This document shows, in pieces, positions 33,022 to 42,277 of a stretch of 44,053 nt of DNA. This DNA comes from Thermoplasmata archaeon (lineage in GTDB: Archaea; Thermoplasmatota; Thermoplasmata; Thermoplasmatales; Thermoplasmataceae): assembly GCA_021846395.1 (NCBI GenBank), contig JAJZXB010000012.1:1-44053 (forward strand), in the 5' to 3' direction. The position numbers were made by a program, and so were the translations under genes. The notes below the pieces were generated by a model. It ran no database searches. It had not been told where the DNA came from and saw nothing but the letters and a program-made list of their open reading frames with translations. Position 1 is the first letter of the stretch. Every line of letters starts with the position of its first letter.

Positions 33022-34239
33022 ATGGATTATGACGTGGATGTACTAGTAGCTGGTGGAGGTTTAGCCGGTCTTTCAACCGCTCTGACCGCTGCCAGAAATG
33101 GCTTATCTGTACTTGTTGCTGAACGGGGAGAGTATTCCGGTTCAAAAAATGTCAGTGGGGGAAGGATGTATGTCCATTCACTGAAAAAACTTCTTGGGGA
33201 ACAATTTTCTGACGAATATCTGGAATTGCCCGTTTATAAGGATACATACGACATATATAACGGCGACAGAAAACTGTCATTTTCCTTTGAACAGAAAAAC
33301 AAAAAAAATAGCTACACAATATTGAGATCAAAATTTGACAGATATCTGGCCGGAATTGTTGAGGAATCCGGAGGAACCATTTCATATTCAACAATGGTGA
33401 ATGACATTTCAAGAGAGGAGGATATTGTCAATGTGCATACAGACAGGGGAGACATAAAAACCCCACTTTTAATAGAGGCGGATGGTGTTGGGGCAAACAT
33501 TTCAAGGTTAAATGGCAGAAAACTGGCCCCAAAATACCATATGCTTGGAGTGAAGGAAATTATTGATAAAAAACCAGATCATGCTGAGGCTGAAACGCGT
33601 ACCATACTTGGCCTAACTGACAGTATTAAGGGCGGGGGCTTCGTATATGAAAATAGGGACACAACATCCATAGGATTTACTTTGAAGATAGAGTCCATTC
33701 AGGATGATACAAACACCAGAACAACACCAGATCTTATTGAAGAGTTCAGGGAGAAACTGGGCATAGAGGGTAAAGTTCTTGAATATTCCGCCCATTTAAT
33801 ACCCTATTATGGTTATGACAATTTGCCCCCTGTGAATTATGACAATATACTTGTTGCAGGCGACTCTGCGGGCTTTCTTATAAATGATGGATTTACCATA
33901 AGAGGCATGGATCTTGCAATTGAGTCTGGAATGATTGCAGGCAACGCAGCAAAAAGCATAATAGATTCGAAGGATTATGGAAATACTCAAATATACAAAA
34001 AAATGCTGGATGAATCGTTTATAATGAATGATCTATCCGTGGCAAGACCCATGTTTAATTTATTGAACCAGGACAATATATTCAAAAAATATCCCGGGTT
34101 TATCACGGACTTTCTATCTAGCATGATGGATATAACCGGTGACAATAGAAAGAAACCAAGGGACGTAATGTTTGAGAAAGCCCATGAAAATGACATGAGC
34201 GTGGCTTCTCTTTTAAGGGATGCAGCAAAGGTGATATGA
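33022..34239 (+). CDS. fixC: FixC-like electron-transfer flavoprotein:quinone oxidoreductase
   Basis: 405 residues. The FAD-binding start DVDVLVAGGGLAGLSTALTA and the second FAD motif NILVAGDSAGFLINDGFTIR are clear, with SGGRMYVHSLKKLL and LIEADGVGANISRL between. FixC proteins pass electrons from electron-transfer flavoprotein to quinone at the membrane, with FixX as the iron-sulfur partner, which here follows with an ATGA overlap. ATG at 33022 fits a TATA-like CATATATAATAAT at about 32994-33008; an upstream in-frame extension is unlikely. FixA/FixB (ETF) genes are not in the window. Confidence 0.92.
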   Translation: MDYDVDVLVAGGGLAGLSTALTAARNGLSVLVAERGEYSGSKNVSGGRMYVHSLKKLLGEQFSDEYLELPVYKDTYDIYNGDRKLSFSFEQKNKKNSYTILRSKFDRYLAGIVEESGGTISYSTMVNDISREEDIVNVHTDRGDIKTPLLIEADGVGANISRLNGRKLAPKYHMLGVKEIIDKKPDHAEAETRTILGLTDSIKGGGFVYENRDTTSIGFTLKIESIQDDTNTRTTPDLIEEFREKLGIEGKVLEYSAHLIPYYGYDNLPPVNYDNILVAGDSAGFLINDGFTIRGMDLAIESGMIAGNAAKSIIDSKDYGNTQIYKKMLDESFIMNDLSVARPMFNLLNQDNIFKKYPGFITDFLSSMMDITGDNRKKPRDVMFEKAHENDMSVASLLRDAAKVI

Positions 34240-34505
34240 TGGATCTGTTGAAAAGGCTAGCTTTGAATAAATATGGAACTGGAAATGAGTCACATATAGA
34301 TGTTAATACGGACATATGCAGGACATGCAAGTATAAACCTTGCATAAAGGTTTGCCCGGCTGGAACATATGAACCAGATGAAAAGGAAATTTTAATAGTT
34401 CACTATGAAAGGTGTGTTGAATGCAGTGCCGCTCTTGTTGCATGCCCATTTGGAGCAATAACATTCAAATATCCTGAAAATGGCATAAGCTATACATATG
34501 GATAG
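34236..34505 (+). CDS. fixX: FixX-like ferredoxin partner of FixC
   Basis: 89 residues with CRTCKYKPCIKVCPAGTYEP and YERCVECSAALVACPFGAI. The first motif has four Cys. The second has three: at the position of the third Cys in the usual CxxCxxCxxxCP pattern there is an Ala. It should carry electrons between ETF and FixC, but the second cluster may be a 3Fe-4S form or absent. The start is one of two adjacent ATGs (34236 or 34239). It converges with the following gene, with a gap of 7 nt. Confidence 0.88.
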   Translation: MMDLLKRLALNKYGTGNESHIDVNTDICRTCKYKPCIKVCPAGTYEPDEKEILIVHYERCVECSAALVACPFGAITFKYPENGISYTYG

Positions 34506-34512
34506 GTACGGG

Positions 34513-35904
34513 TCATTTTTTCATTATTTCCATCTTGCAACTGCAGTGTTTAAAACTGCAGGAATTTATTACAAATGATGGGCATAAATCAAGCTTATCG
34601 GGATTGTTGCTTTTAACCGCATCCCTTATATTATTTATCTTATCTCCGCATATATTTATAATTCTGTTAAGGTCGAAGGTAATATCATAGGTCACAACCC
34701 GGTCATCAAGCTTTGGATAAATAACTATGATAATACCCTCCTTTATATTTCTTCTTGCACATATTATCGCCAGTTCAGAATAATAAGTTTCGGGAATGCT
34801 ATTTGGATATTTTGAATTGTTTACCTTTAAAATGAATGGAACAATTGAGCTTTCATCATAAACGTTTTTAATAATGTATTTATCATTGCCATATAAATCC
34901 AGCGTGCTTATTTCATTTTTCCTTGCCCTTTCTGATCCATCTATTCCAAGAATAGATTTTTCTATGGTATCCAGAATGAAGAAGGTTATGTTTTTTCTAT
35001 CATAATTGAAGGTTGAAGAATTGCCAGTTTCCTCCTCATCTCCCCTTATTCTATGATAATATTTTCTTGGGTAAATCAGATCAAAATATCTTAAATCTTC
35101 CTTATCATTGTTATTTTCATAAATTTTCTGCAAATTTTCTTCCATTACTTTATCCTCATGTACAGCCACGGCATTTTTCATGATTTCTTCATCTTTCTGT
35201 TTCAGGGAGCCACATGAACATATATTTTTTTTCTGGAAGACGCATCCGTAATTGTAATAGGAACATCTTGGCAAAACTGAAGGATCATCGTCCGCTAGGC
35301 TTTGCTTAATGATAGATATCCTATTTTTAACTGTATTGATTATGGATTCAGGCTCAATAATCTCTATTTTAAACGCATAAAATTTTGATGAGGATGAATA
35401 AAAAATCAAATAATTAAACCTGTCAGGATTTTTATTGATCACGGAATAAAAAAGAAGTTGCTCTAAATCCGAACTGTAAATGCTGAAAATGTCATTCATA
35501 TTTATTGATTCAGAACCCTTGGTTTTGAATTCTATGACGGAATTGTTGACCATAAAATCAGCCCTTCCAATAACGTTGAGGTTTATATGGCTGCCATTCA
35601 TAATTTCCTCAAATCCTGAAAAACCTGGCAACCTCTCAAACCATTGCCGGGCAATAAAATGTATGGATTCTCCGCCTTTCATACGGGACAGTATTTCAGG
35701 GGGCATTTCTATTTCTCCCATTTTCCTCGAAAAATATGAGTATGCAGGATTGATGATTTCTGTCACATAGAGATAGTCTGGAATTTCAAAATTTTTATTC
35801 GATAGTTTTTCGTATAATATTCTGGAAATATAGGGGTTCTTATTTTCCAGTAATATTGATTTTTTAACAGCCTTCAATATATCCATATTATTACCTATGT
35901 CCAT
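34513..35904 (-). CDS. Cas4/RecB-like PD-(D/E)XK nuclease with duplicated C-terminal half
   Basis: 463 residues. The N-terminal half shows a Cas4-like nuclease: GGESIHFIARQWFERL (with the motif I His), IGRADFMVNNSVIEFKTKG (D ... E-x-K), SDLEQLLFYSVI (the Q-x-x-x-Y motif) and a Cys cluster CSYYNYGCVFQKKNICSC. In the C-terminal half, SELAIICARRNIKEGIIIVI, DITFDLNRIINICGDKINNI, RDAVKSNNPDKLDLC and NSCSFKHCSC run parallel to the first half from its Q-x-x-x-Y helix to its Cys cluster, suggesting an internal duplication in which the second nuclease centre is lost but the Cys ligands remain. No cas1, cas2 or CRISPR array is nearby. The biological role is unknown; DNA end processing is likely. ATG 35886 is an alternative start. 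Confidence 0.75.
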   Translation of the reverse strand: MDIGNNMDILKAVKKSILLENKNPYISRILYEKLSNKNFEIPDYLYVTEIINPAYSYFSRKMGEIEMPPEILSRMKGGESIHFIARQWFERLPGFSGFEEIMNGSHINLNVIGRADFMVNNSVIEFKTKGSESINMNDIFSIYSSDLEQLLFYSVINKNPDRFNYLIFYSSSSKFYAFKIEIIEPESIINTVKNRISIIKQSLADDDPSVLPRCSYYNYGCVFQKKNICSCGSLKQKDEEIMKNAVAVHEDKVMEENLQKIYENNNDKEDLRYFDLIYPRKYYHRIRGDEEETGNSSTFNYDRKNITFFILDTIEKSILGIDGSERARKNEISTLDLYGNDKYIIKNVYDESSIVPFILKVNNSKYPNSIPETYYSELAIICARRNIKEGIIIVIYPKLDDRVVTYDITFDLNRIINICGDKINNIRDAVKSNNPDKLDLCPSFVINSCSFKHCSCKMEIMKK

Positions 35905-35999
35905 ATTTACCAGTAAAAGTTATAATTTTATTAATCTTAACCTTTTACATTTATTTTGTGGTTTTTAGCTTGAATATACACAATTATTTTAAAACAATA

Positions 36000-37631
36000 T
36001 TATATTTCATCAAGCAGGTCTATCCCAATTATGCTGGACGAGTCCTCCAAAATTCTTTTGAATGTTGTCAGTAACTTTATTCTCTTACCCATTTCTGGAT
36101 CGTTAATAATTGGACAATTGAGATAAAAATCGTTAAATGCCTTTGATAAAAGCAGTATATAATTTGCTATTATATCTGGCCTTAAGAAATCAACAGACCC
36201 TTTGAGATAATATGGATATATGTACATAGTCTTTATCAATTTTCTTTCGTATTCATTGTATTCACCGAATGATTCTACATAGCTTTTTGATTTTTTTAGA
36301 ATGCTGCATGCTCTTGCATATGAATACATTATGTATGGGGCAGAATCCCCCTCAAAATTCAACGCCTCCGACCATTTGAATGTTATAGGTTTGTTTGCAT
36401 TAACCTTTATTATGTTGAATCTTATTGATGATGAGGCAATTGCCCTGCTTATTTTACTTATCTGTTCATCACCATATGAAGGCCTTTTAACCCTTATTAT
36501 TTTTACTGATTCGTCCATAGTTTTATCATAAAGGTCGTTAACCGTTACAATTCTTCCCTTTCTTGTTGACATTTTTCCAGACTCCAGGGAAACAAATCCA
36601 TAGAATACGTAATTTATTTTTGACTCAAAATCAAAATAATTTTTTAGCACAAAATCCAGATTGCCTGCATGGTTTTTATGATCCTCCCCGAGAACGTCTA
36701 TTATCCAGTCAAAGTTCTGAGCCTTGAAAAGATGGTATACAATATCCCTTGCAAAGTAAAGTGAAGTTCCATCCGTCCTTGTTAGAAAAATTTTTTTATC
36801 CCCAATAGCCAGATATTTTGCACTGCCCTCAGATTTCAATTCGCTGGATATATCATAAAGCATTTTGTCTACTTCACCATAGAGAATGAAATTGGATTCC
36901 CATACATATGTGGATATTTCTATCCCAAGTTTTTTTAACGATGATTTTATGGAATCAAGCACAATCGATGCCACTTCCTGAATTGATGCTATAAGGTCCT
37001 TGTCTCCATTTTCATACCTTTCGTCAAGCTGTTCTATTTCCTTTTCTATGCCATGGTCGGCATCCATATCTCTGTATATTCTCTGATAACCGTCAAGAAG
37101 GTTTTCCAGATTGGGTTTTTCATTCTTATGGTATCTCATATGTCCCAGATAAAGTGAGATTACCTGCTTGCCGGAATCATTGACAAAATATTGAGTGACT
37201 GCCCGGTATCCATATCTGTCAAGCAATCGGAATATAGAGTCCCCAATAATTGAGTTTCTTATTCTACCAACATGAATTGGCCCGGTGGGATTTGAACTGG
37301 TATGTTCTACCAATACTTTGGATGTGTCCTGAAAAACGTTGGGATACATGGAAAAGTGCTTTATGGACTCATCCATTGATTTAAGCATTTCAACCGGCTT
37401 TATAAAGAAATTTACATAGCTGTTTTTCAATTCTATTTTCTCTATAAACTCATCCCTGACCTCACTCCTGATCCTCATAAGAATGTTTTCAGGGTTTTCC
37501 TTTATTTTAAATATTTTTAAGGTTAAGTCTCCATAATTTTCACTGATTTCAATATCATTTGCATTTATGTTGCCATATAGACCTTTGATTTTTTTTAATA
37601 TGATATCCTTATAGTCATTGAATAATAACAT
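36000..37631 (-). CDS. argS: Arginyl-tRNA synthetase
   Basis: A 543-residue class I aminoacyl-tRNA synthetase. The HIGH motif is in HTSSNPTGPIHVGRIRNSII, the KMSK-type loop is ESGKMSTRKGRIV, and the C-terminal helical anticodon-binding domain ends the protein. The N-terminal additional domain is short. It charges tRNA-Arg. Located 23 nt after the GH15 gene in the same direction, it is probably in one transcript with it. Confidence 0.95.
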   Translation of the reverse strand: MLLFNDYKDIILKKIKGLYGNINANDIEISENYGDLTLKIFKIKENPENILMRIRSEVRDEFIEKIELKNSYVNFFIKPVEMLKSMDESIKHFSMYPNVFQDTSKVLVEHTSSNPTGPIHVGRIRNSIIGDSIFRLLDRYGYRAVTQYFVNDSGKQVISLYLGHMRYHKNEKPNLENLLDGYQRIYRDMDADHGIEKEIEQLDERYENGDKDLIASIQEVASIVLDSIKSSLKKLGIEISTYVWESNFILYGEVDKMLYDISSELKSEGSAKYLAIGDKKIFLTRTDGTSLYFARDIVYHLFKAQNFDWIIDVLGEDHKNHAGNLDFVLKNYFDFESKINYVFYGFVSLESGKMSTRKGRIVTVNDLYDKTMDESVKIIRVKRPSYGDEQISKISRAIASSSIRFNIIKVNANKPITFKWSEALNFEGDSAPYIMYSYARACSILKKSKSYVESFGEYNEYERKLIKTMYIYPYYLKGSVDFLRPDIIANYILLLSKAFNDFYLNCPIINDPEMGKRIKLLTTFKRILEDSSSIIGIDLLDEI

Positions 37632-37654
37632 AAGGCATAATATATTAGATATAG

Positions 37655-39481
37655 TTATATTTTTTTATGATTTTGGCTCTTTAATTTTTCATTTAATTTT
37701 ATTATAGATCTTATGACACCAATATGAGTGATTCCCTGAGGAAAATTGCCAATCAGCTCGCCAGTTTCAAAATCTATTTCCTCCGAAAACAATAATAAAT
37801 GGTTGGATTTTTCAAGTATGTTATCCAGTATTCTCTGTGCTTCTTCAGTCCTGTTCATTAAAACCAAATCCTCAACATACCAGAACGTTAGCAGTAAGAA
37901 AGCATTGTCCCTTGATTTCAACCCATCATCCTCGATGTACCTTTTGAACAGATAACCATTGACCATAAGCTCCTTTTCAATTTTTTCTATTGTGCCCCTA
38001 ACCCTTTTATCGTCAGGCGGAAGAAAGTCCATAATGGGCAATCTCAATAAGGAAGCATCAACCGTGTCTGAACCGTAAAACTGGACAAATGAATTTATTT
38101 TTTGATTGTATCCATTTTTTATTATGTCATTTTTTATTTCATTCTCAATTTTTTTCCATTTTCCATAGGGTGCAGTATAACCAAGTTTTTTGCCCATGGT
38201 TATTGCCCTGTTAAAACCCTGCCATGAAATTAATTTTGAATACACATAATGCTTTGGTTCGGTTCTGAATTCCCATATACTTGAATCGGGATGTTTCCAT
38301 ATTACCTCAAGCTTTTCCAGTATTTCAAGAACAAAATCCCAGAGATGCAAGGTGATTAGCCCTCCCGCCAGATTAAAATGGTATATGCTATTGATGATGG
38401 AACCGTATTGATCAAGCTGAAATTGAGAGGAAGCACCATTCCCAATTCTGACCGGTCGTGAATTCATATAGCCATCGTAAGGAACTACCTCCTCATTAAG
38501 TGAATTGCCAGAATTTATTTCATATATTGTTTTAATTTTTCTGTCACTGTGAATTTTATGCATAAGATCGTACAGAAAATTTGTTGCATCTTCCTTTAAA
38601 CCGATCATTGACAGTGCATCTATTACATAGGAAGTGTCCCTGATCCATGTAAACCGGTAATCCCAGTTTCTATCACCGCCAATAGATTCTGGCAAACTGG
38701 ATGTGGGTGCGGCTACCATCATGCCTGTTGGTTCATAAAATAATCCCTTTAGGGTTAAGGCTGATCTTATTATGTGGTTATGGTAAATCCCATCATAATC
38801 TATACTTTTTGTCCAATTTTTCCAGTATTTTCTCGTTTCCTCCAGTCTTTCATTTGACCGGTAATCAGCGGTTTTATTTAAATGGCTGATGCCGGAGGAT
38901 GCAACAATCCATTCTTTTGTTCCTTTTTTTAACGTGATCTTATTGCCATATACAATTCCCTGATCCTCAAGCAATTCCAGACTGGAGGATATGCCGACAT
39001 CGTTATCAATGCCATTAAATATATATCCATATCTCTTACGCGTTATGTGCGGTTTTTCCCTGCCATAGCTAAAATTCGGTTTAAACATTACTGATATGTC
39101 AACATCTTGATCCAGTACCTCAATACATCGGTGTATTTCAGGAAAATTAATGGTAGAATATTCTGAACTTGGCAAGAAATCCGTTAATTTCATTATTGCT
39201 TCTGAATTTTTTAAAAACTCAGTTACGAGGATATTTGTAAACCCCTCGTAATACTGATTGTATTCTAAATTTTTATATGAAGGTTTTGTAATAAAAAAAC
39301 CCCCTTTTTTTATATCAAGTATTAAATCAAATACTGGCTTTGAATCAAAATTTGGAAAACATGCCCAGTCAATGGTACCATCCTTGCCAACAAGCACTGC
39401 TGTTCTATTGTTGAATAAAACCCCGTGGTTTGATATTTTTTCAAAATTAATGTTATTCTTAACATCGTTGACTGGCAACAT
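37655..39481 (-). CDS. GH15 family glycosidase (glucoamylase or acid trehalase)
   Basis: 608 residues. The N-terminal beta-sandwich starts with SNHGVLFNNRTAVLVGKDGT and DWACFPNFDS; the (alpha/alpha)6 barrel holds GGDRNWDYRFTWIRDTSYVI, IWEFRTEPKHYVYSK with the probable catalytic acid Glu, and FSEEIDFETGELIGNFPQGI with the probable base. All key residues are present. Members split starch ends or trehalose; GH15 proteins from Thermoplasma have been described as trehalases, so both activities must be considered. There is no signal peptide, so it acts in the cytoplasm. Confidence 0.9.
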   Translation of the reverse strand: MLPVNDVKNNINFEKISNHGVLFNNRTAVLVGKDGTIDWACFPNFDSKPVFDLILDIKKGGFFITKPSYKNLEYNQYYEGFTNILVTEFLKNSEAIMKLTDFLPSSEYSTINFPEIHRCIEVLDQDVDISVMFKPNFSYGREKPHITRKRYGYIFNGIDNDVGISSSLELLEDQGIVYGNKITLKKGTKEWIVASSGISHLNKTADYRSNERLEETRKYWKNWTKSIDYDGIYHNHIIRSALTLKGLFYEPTGMMVAAPTSSLPESIGGDRNWDYRFTWIRDTSYVIDALSMIGLKEDATNFLYDLMHKIHSDRKIKTIYEINSGNSLNEEVVPYDGYMNSRPVRIGNGASSQFQLDQYGSIINSIYHFNLAGGLITLHLWDFVLEILEKLEVIWKHPDSSIWEFRTEPKHYVYSKLISWQGFNRAITMGKKLGYTAPYGKWKKIENEIKNDIIKNGYNQKINSFVQFYGSDTVDASLLRLPIMDFLPPDDKRVRGTIEKIEKELMVNGYLFKRYIEDDGLKSRDNAFLLLTFWYVEDLVLMNRTEEAQRILDNILEKSNHLLLFSEEIDFETGELIGNFPQGITHIGVIRSIIKLNEKLKSQNHKKI

Positions 39482-39595
39482 TTTTGATAAGATGATAAAT
39501 CTTTATTTTAATATTTTGGTAAACACATATTATTATAATATGTTTTAATAAAAATAGTCTGAAAATTAAAATACAGGATAAATATATTACACATT

Positions 39596-40648
39596 ATGCA
39601 AATTCTTGACGCTAATTTAATCGGAAAAAATGTCAGAATATACATTGGATCCGGTCTGGGTAGTTATATAAACAAAAGTATAAAAACAAAGCACGTATCC
39701 TTTATTTCAAACAATCTCAAAGCATATGATGGCAAAATAAAAAAAATTGATTCAATTAAAATTTTTATGGATGATGGAGAAAAAGTTAAGGATATCTCTC
39801 ATTTTGGTTATGTATTGAATGAATTAATATCATTGGAAATTGAAAGAAACAGTACCGTATCATATATTGGTGGCGGAACCATGGGCGATTTAATAGGCTT
39901 TTCTGCATCTGTGTACAAACGTGGCGTAAATCTATGTGCAATACCTACAACTATGTTATCACAGGTTGATTCCTCAATTGGTGGAAAAAATGCAATAAAT
40001 TATGGCAATATAAAGAATATTGCCGGAACATTCTACAATCCAGAATATATTTTTGATGATGTTGATTTTTTGCTGGGATCTGATAGACAGCTATTGAGGG
40101 AGGGGCTTGCTGAAATTATTAAGATGGCCTTAATAAAGGACAGGCAATTTTTTGACTTTTTGATGGATAATGATCTTGACTCCATATTCAATGCTAAAAT
40201 GCTTGAGGAGATAATTTATAAAGGGGCAAAAATTAAATTGGATTTTGTGAGTGAAGATTTCTACGATGTTAAAAAGGCAAGATTTAATTTAAATTTTGGG
40301 CATTCACTTGGACATGCAATTGAGTCATATTCCGGGAATTTAATCTCGCATGGGGCCGCCATTGCCAGTGGAATGATACTTGAGAGCTACATATCACATA
40401 AAATAGGATATTCCCCAAAATTATATGATATAATAAAAAACAGTTTAAAAAGATATAAGATTGATATTATCAACATTAAGGAGTATGATATTGATAAATT
40501 AATAAACTATATAAAAAATGATAAAAAAATGGAGGGTGGAAAATTAAATATGGTCATGCTTGATGATGTTGGAAAATCCCACGTTGAGAAAATTGATATT
40601 TCTGAAATCAAAAAATACCTGGAAATGTTTAATGGTGATATGAAATGA
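39596..40648 (+). CDS. aroB: 3-dehydroquinate synthase
   Basis: 350 residues with the AroB signatures: VSYIGGGTMGDLIGFSASVY, IPTTMLSQVDSSIGGKNAIN, EGLAEIIKMALIKD, and the zinc-binding NFGHSLGHAIES and HGAAIASGMILES. It makes 3-dehydroquinate from the seven-carbon sugar phosphate DAHP, so this organism uses the classical entry to the shikimate pathway rather than the archaeal AroA'/dehydroquinate synthase II route. It is first of four genes; its stop overlaps aroE (ATGA). Confidence 0.95.
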   Translation: MQILDANLIGKNVRIYIGSGLGSYINKSIKTKHVSFISNNLKAYDGKIKKIDSIKIFMDDGEKVKDISHFGYVLNELISLEIERNSTVSYIGGGTMGDLIGFSASVYKRGVNLCAIPTTMLSQVDSSIGGKNAINYGNIKNIAGTFYNPEYIFDDVDFLLGSDRQLLREGLAEIIKMALIKDRQFFDFLMDNDLDSIFNAKMLEEIIYKGAKIKLDFVSEDFYDVKKARFNLNFGHSLGHAIESYSGNLISHGAAIASGMILESYISHKIGYSPKLYDIIKNSLKRYKIDIINIKEYDIDKLINYIKNDKKMEGGKLNMVMLDDVGKSHVEKIDISEIKKYLEMFNGDMK

Positions 40649-41433
40649 TGGGAAGCGCCTTAATCGGAAAGCCTGTTACGCATTCAGTCGGCCAGTATAT
40701 ATATAATCGATTATTTGATAAATACGATATCGATTCCATATATCTATCCATCGACCTTGATCCAGAAAACATTCAAAGATTTATTGACTATTCAAAGAGA
40801 AATTTCATTGGATTTAATATAACTGCACCTTACAAGGAAATAATTATGCCGTATCTTGATGATGTTGATATTTCGGCGAAAAATATAGGGGCGGTCAACA
40901 TGGTAAAAAATCTTTTTGGAAAGCTTTATGGATATAATTCTGACTATGAAGGTTTTCTCTTCCTTTTGAAAAATAACAATGTAAATCCAGATAATAAAAA
41001 TATATTATTGCTTGGAACAGGTGGAATAGCAAGAACAGCAGTATATGCCCTCCAAAATTTTAAATGCAGCATAGATGAGGCATCAAGAAATCCAAATGCA
41101 AAAAAATTCGAATTGTTTGATAATGTTATTCCATATGATTCAATAAAGAATAATTACGATATAATCATAAACTGTACACCGGTGGGCACATATCCTGATA
41201 AAAACATTCCAATTAATCCAGAATTAATAGATGAGAATACAACTGGAATAGATGTTGTTTACAATCCCGTAAAAACACCTTTTTTGAATGCCATTGAAAA
41301 TAAGCATGGCAAAATTGTTAGTGGCGTTGACCTTTTTATTGGCCAGGGGATTGATACCCTTAAGAAGATATATGATTTGGACGTAAGCTATGATGATTTT
41401 AAGAAACTGTTTTATGAAAAAATAAATAAATGA
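40645..41433 (+). CDS. aroE: Shikimate dehydrogenase
   Basis: 262 residues. ALIGKPVTHSVGQYIYNRLF at the N-terminus binds shikimate, FNITAPYKEIIMPYLD carries the catalytic Lys, LLLGTGGIARTAVYAL is the NADP loop, and the end has FIGQGIDTLKKIYDL. It reduces 3-dehydroshikimate. The start (one of two adjacent ATGs) overlaps aroB. Confidence 0.95.
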   Translation: MMGSALIGKPVTHSVGQYIYNRLFDKYDIDSIYLSIDLDPENIQRFIDYSKRNFIGFNITAPYKEIIMPYLDDVDISAKNIGAVNMVKNLFGKLYGYNSDYEGFLFLLKNNNVNPDNKNILLLGTGGIARTAVYALQNFKCSIDEASRNPNAKKFELFDNVIPYDSIKNNYDIIINCTPVGTYPDKNIPINPELIDENTTGIDVVYNPVKTPFLNAIENKHGKIVSGVDLFIGQGIDTLKKIYDLDVSYDDFKKLFYEKINK

Positions 41434-41452
41434 AATAATATTATTACAGACA

Positions 41453-42277
41453 ATGATAATAAAAACTAATGGTGGCTTATCAGTATTATCTGCATTCGTT
41501 GATGGAATAGGATCCGCAGTTTCCATAGACATGCCGATGTATACCCATATCAATAAATCGGAATATGATATAATGGATAATAACGTCATTCAGAATACTG
41601 TGAATATTTTCAGATCGAGATACAGTATTAATCATCATTACGAGATAAAAATAGATAGCAATATTCCAGAAGCAATGGGTTTGAAGAGCAGCAGTGCAAT
41701 GACACTATCAATAATATATGGACTGTTGAAATTGAATTCAATCGATATTAGTGATGATGAAATTTTAAGGCTCTCTGCTGAGGTATCAATGGAAAATAAA
41801 ACATCCATAACCGGAGCAATGGATGATCTTTCATCATGTTTTTATGGTGGCCTTGTCATTACTGATAACCCTAAATTCCATTTATTACACAAGAATAGGC
41901 TTGAAAAATACAGTATTATTGTTGCCTATACCGATGCTCATAAAAAAACATACGATATAAAGAATATGAACTTCAGAGCGTATACAAAATATCAAAAAAG
42001 ACTGGAATTATTATTAAATGGCAACAATATATTTGAAACAATGGTTCTCAATGGGTATTTATTTGCTTCAATATTCAACTACAATATGGATATAATAAAT
42101 TATTTTCTCAGTTCTGGCGCTATTTTTTCAGGTTTTAGCGGAAAAGGGCCGGCAGTTTTTGCCATATTTGAATCTGAAAGCGATATGTTGAGTTGCTTCA
42201 AAAACTTTAAATTCAACGATTATAGAATTATAAAGAGTAGCATTAATAACGATGGAATTAATATCATTGAATCATGA
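41453..42277 (+). CDS. aroK: Shikimate kinase, archaeal GHMP type
   Basis: 274 residues of the GHMP fold, not related to the bacterial P-loop AroK. GGLSVLSAFVDGIGSAVSID at the start, the ATP loop PEAMGLKSSSAMTLS at about residue 69, AMDDLSSCFYGGLVI, and the late FSGFSGKGPAVFAIFE. It phosphorylates shikimate at O3. It lies 19 nt after aroE and overlaps aroA by four bases. Confidence 0.92.
   Translation: MIIKTNGGLSVLSAFVDGIGSAVSIDMPMYTHINKSEYDIMDNNVIQNTVNIFRSRYSINHHYEIKIDSNIPEAMGLKSSSAMTLSIIYGLLKLNSIDISDDEILRLSAEVSMENKTSITGAMDDLSSCFYGGLVITDNPKFHLLHKNRLEKYSIIVAYTDAHKKTYDIKNMNFRAYTKYQKRLELLLNGNNIFETMVLNGYLFASIFNYNMDIINYFLSSGAIFSGFSGKGPAVFAIFESESDMLSCFKNFKFNDYRIIKSSINNDGINIIES

Noticed and set aside
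37260-37290. GGGATTTGAACTGG resembling the reverse of a tRNA T-arm
   Set aside because: It lies in the argS coding region encoding the conserved TSSNPTGP segment; no tRNA cloverleaf surrounds it.
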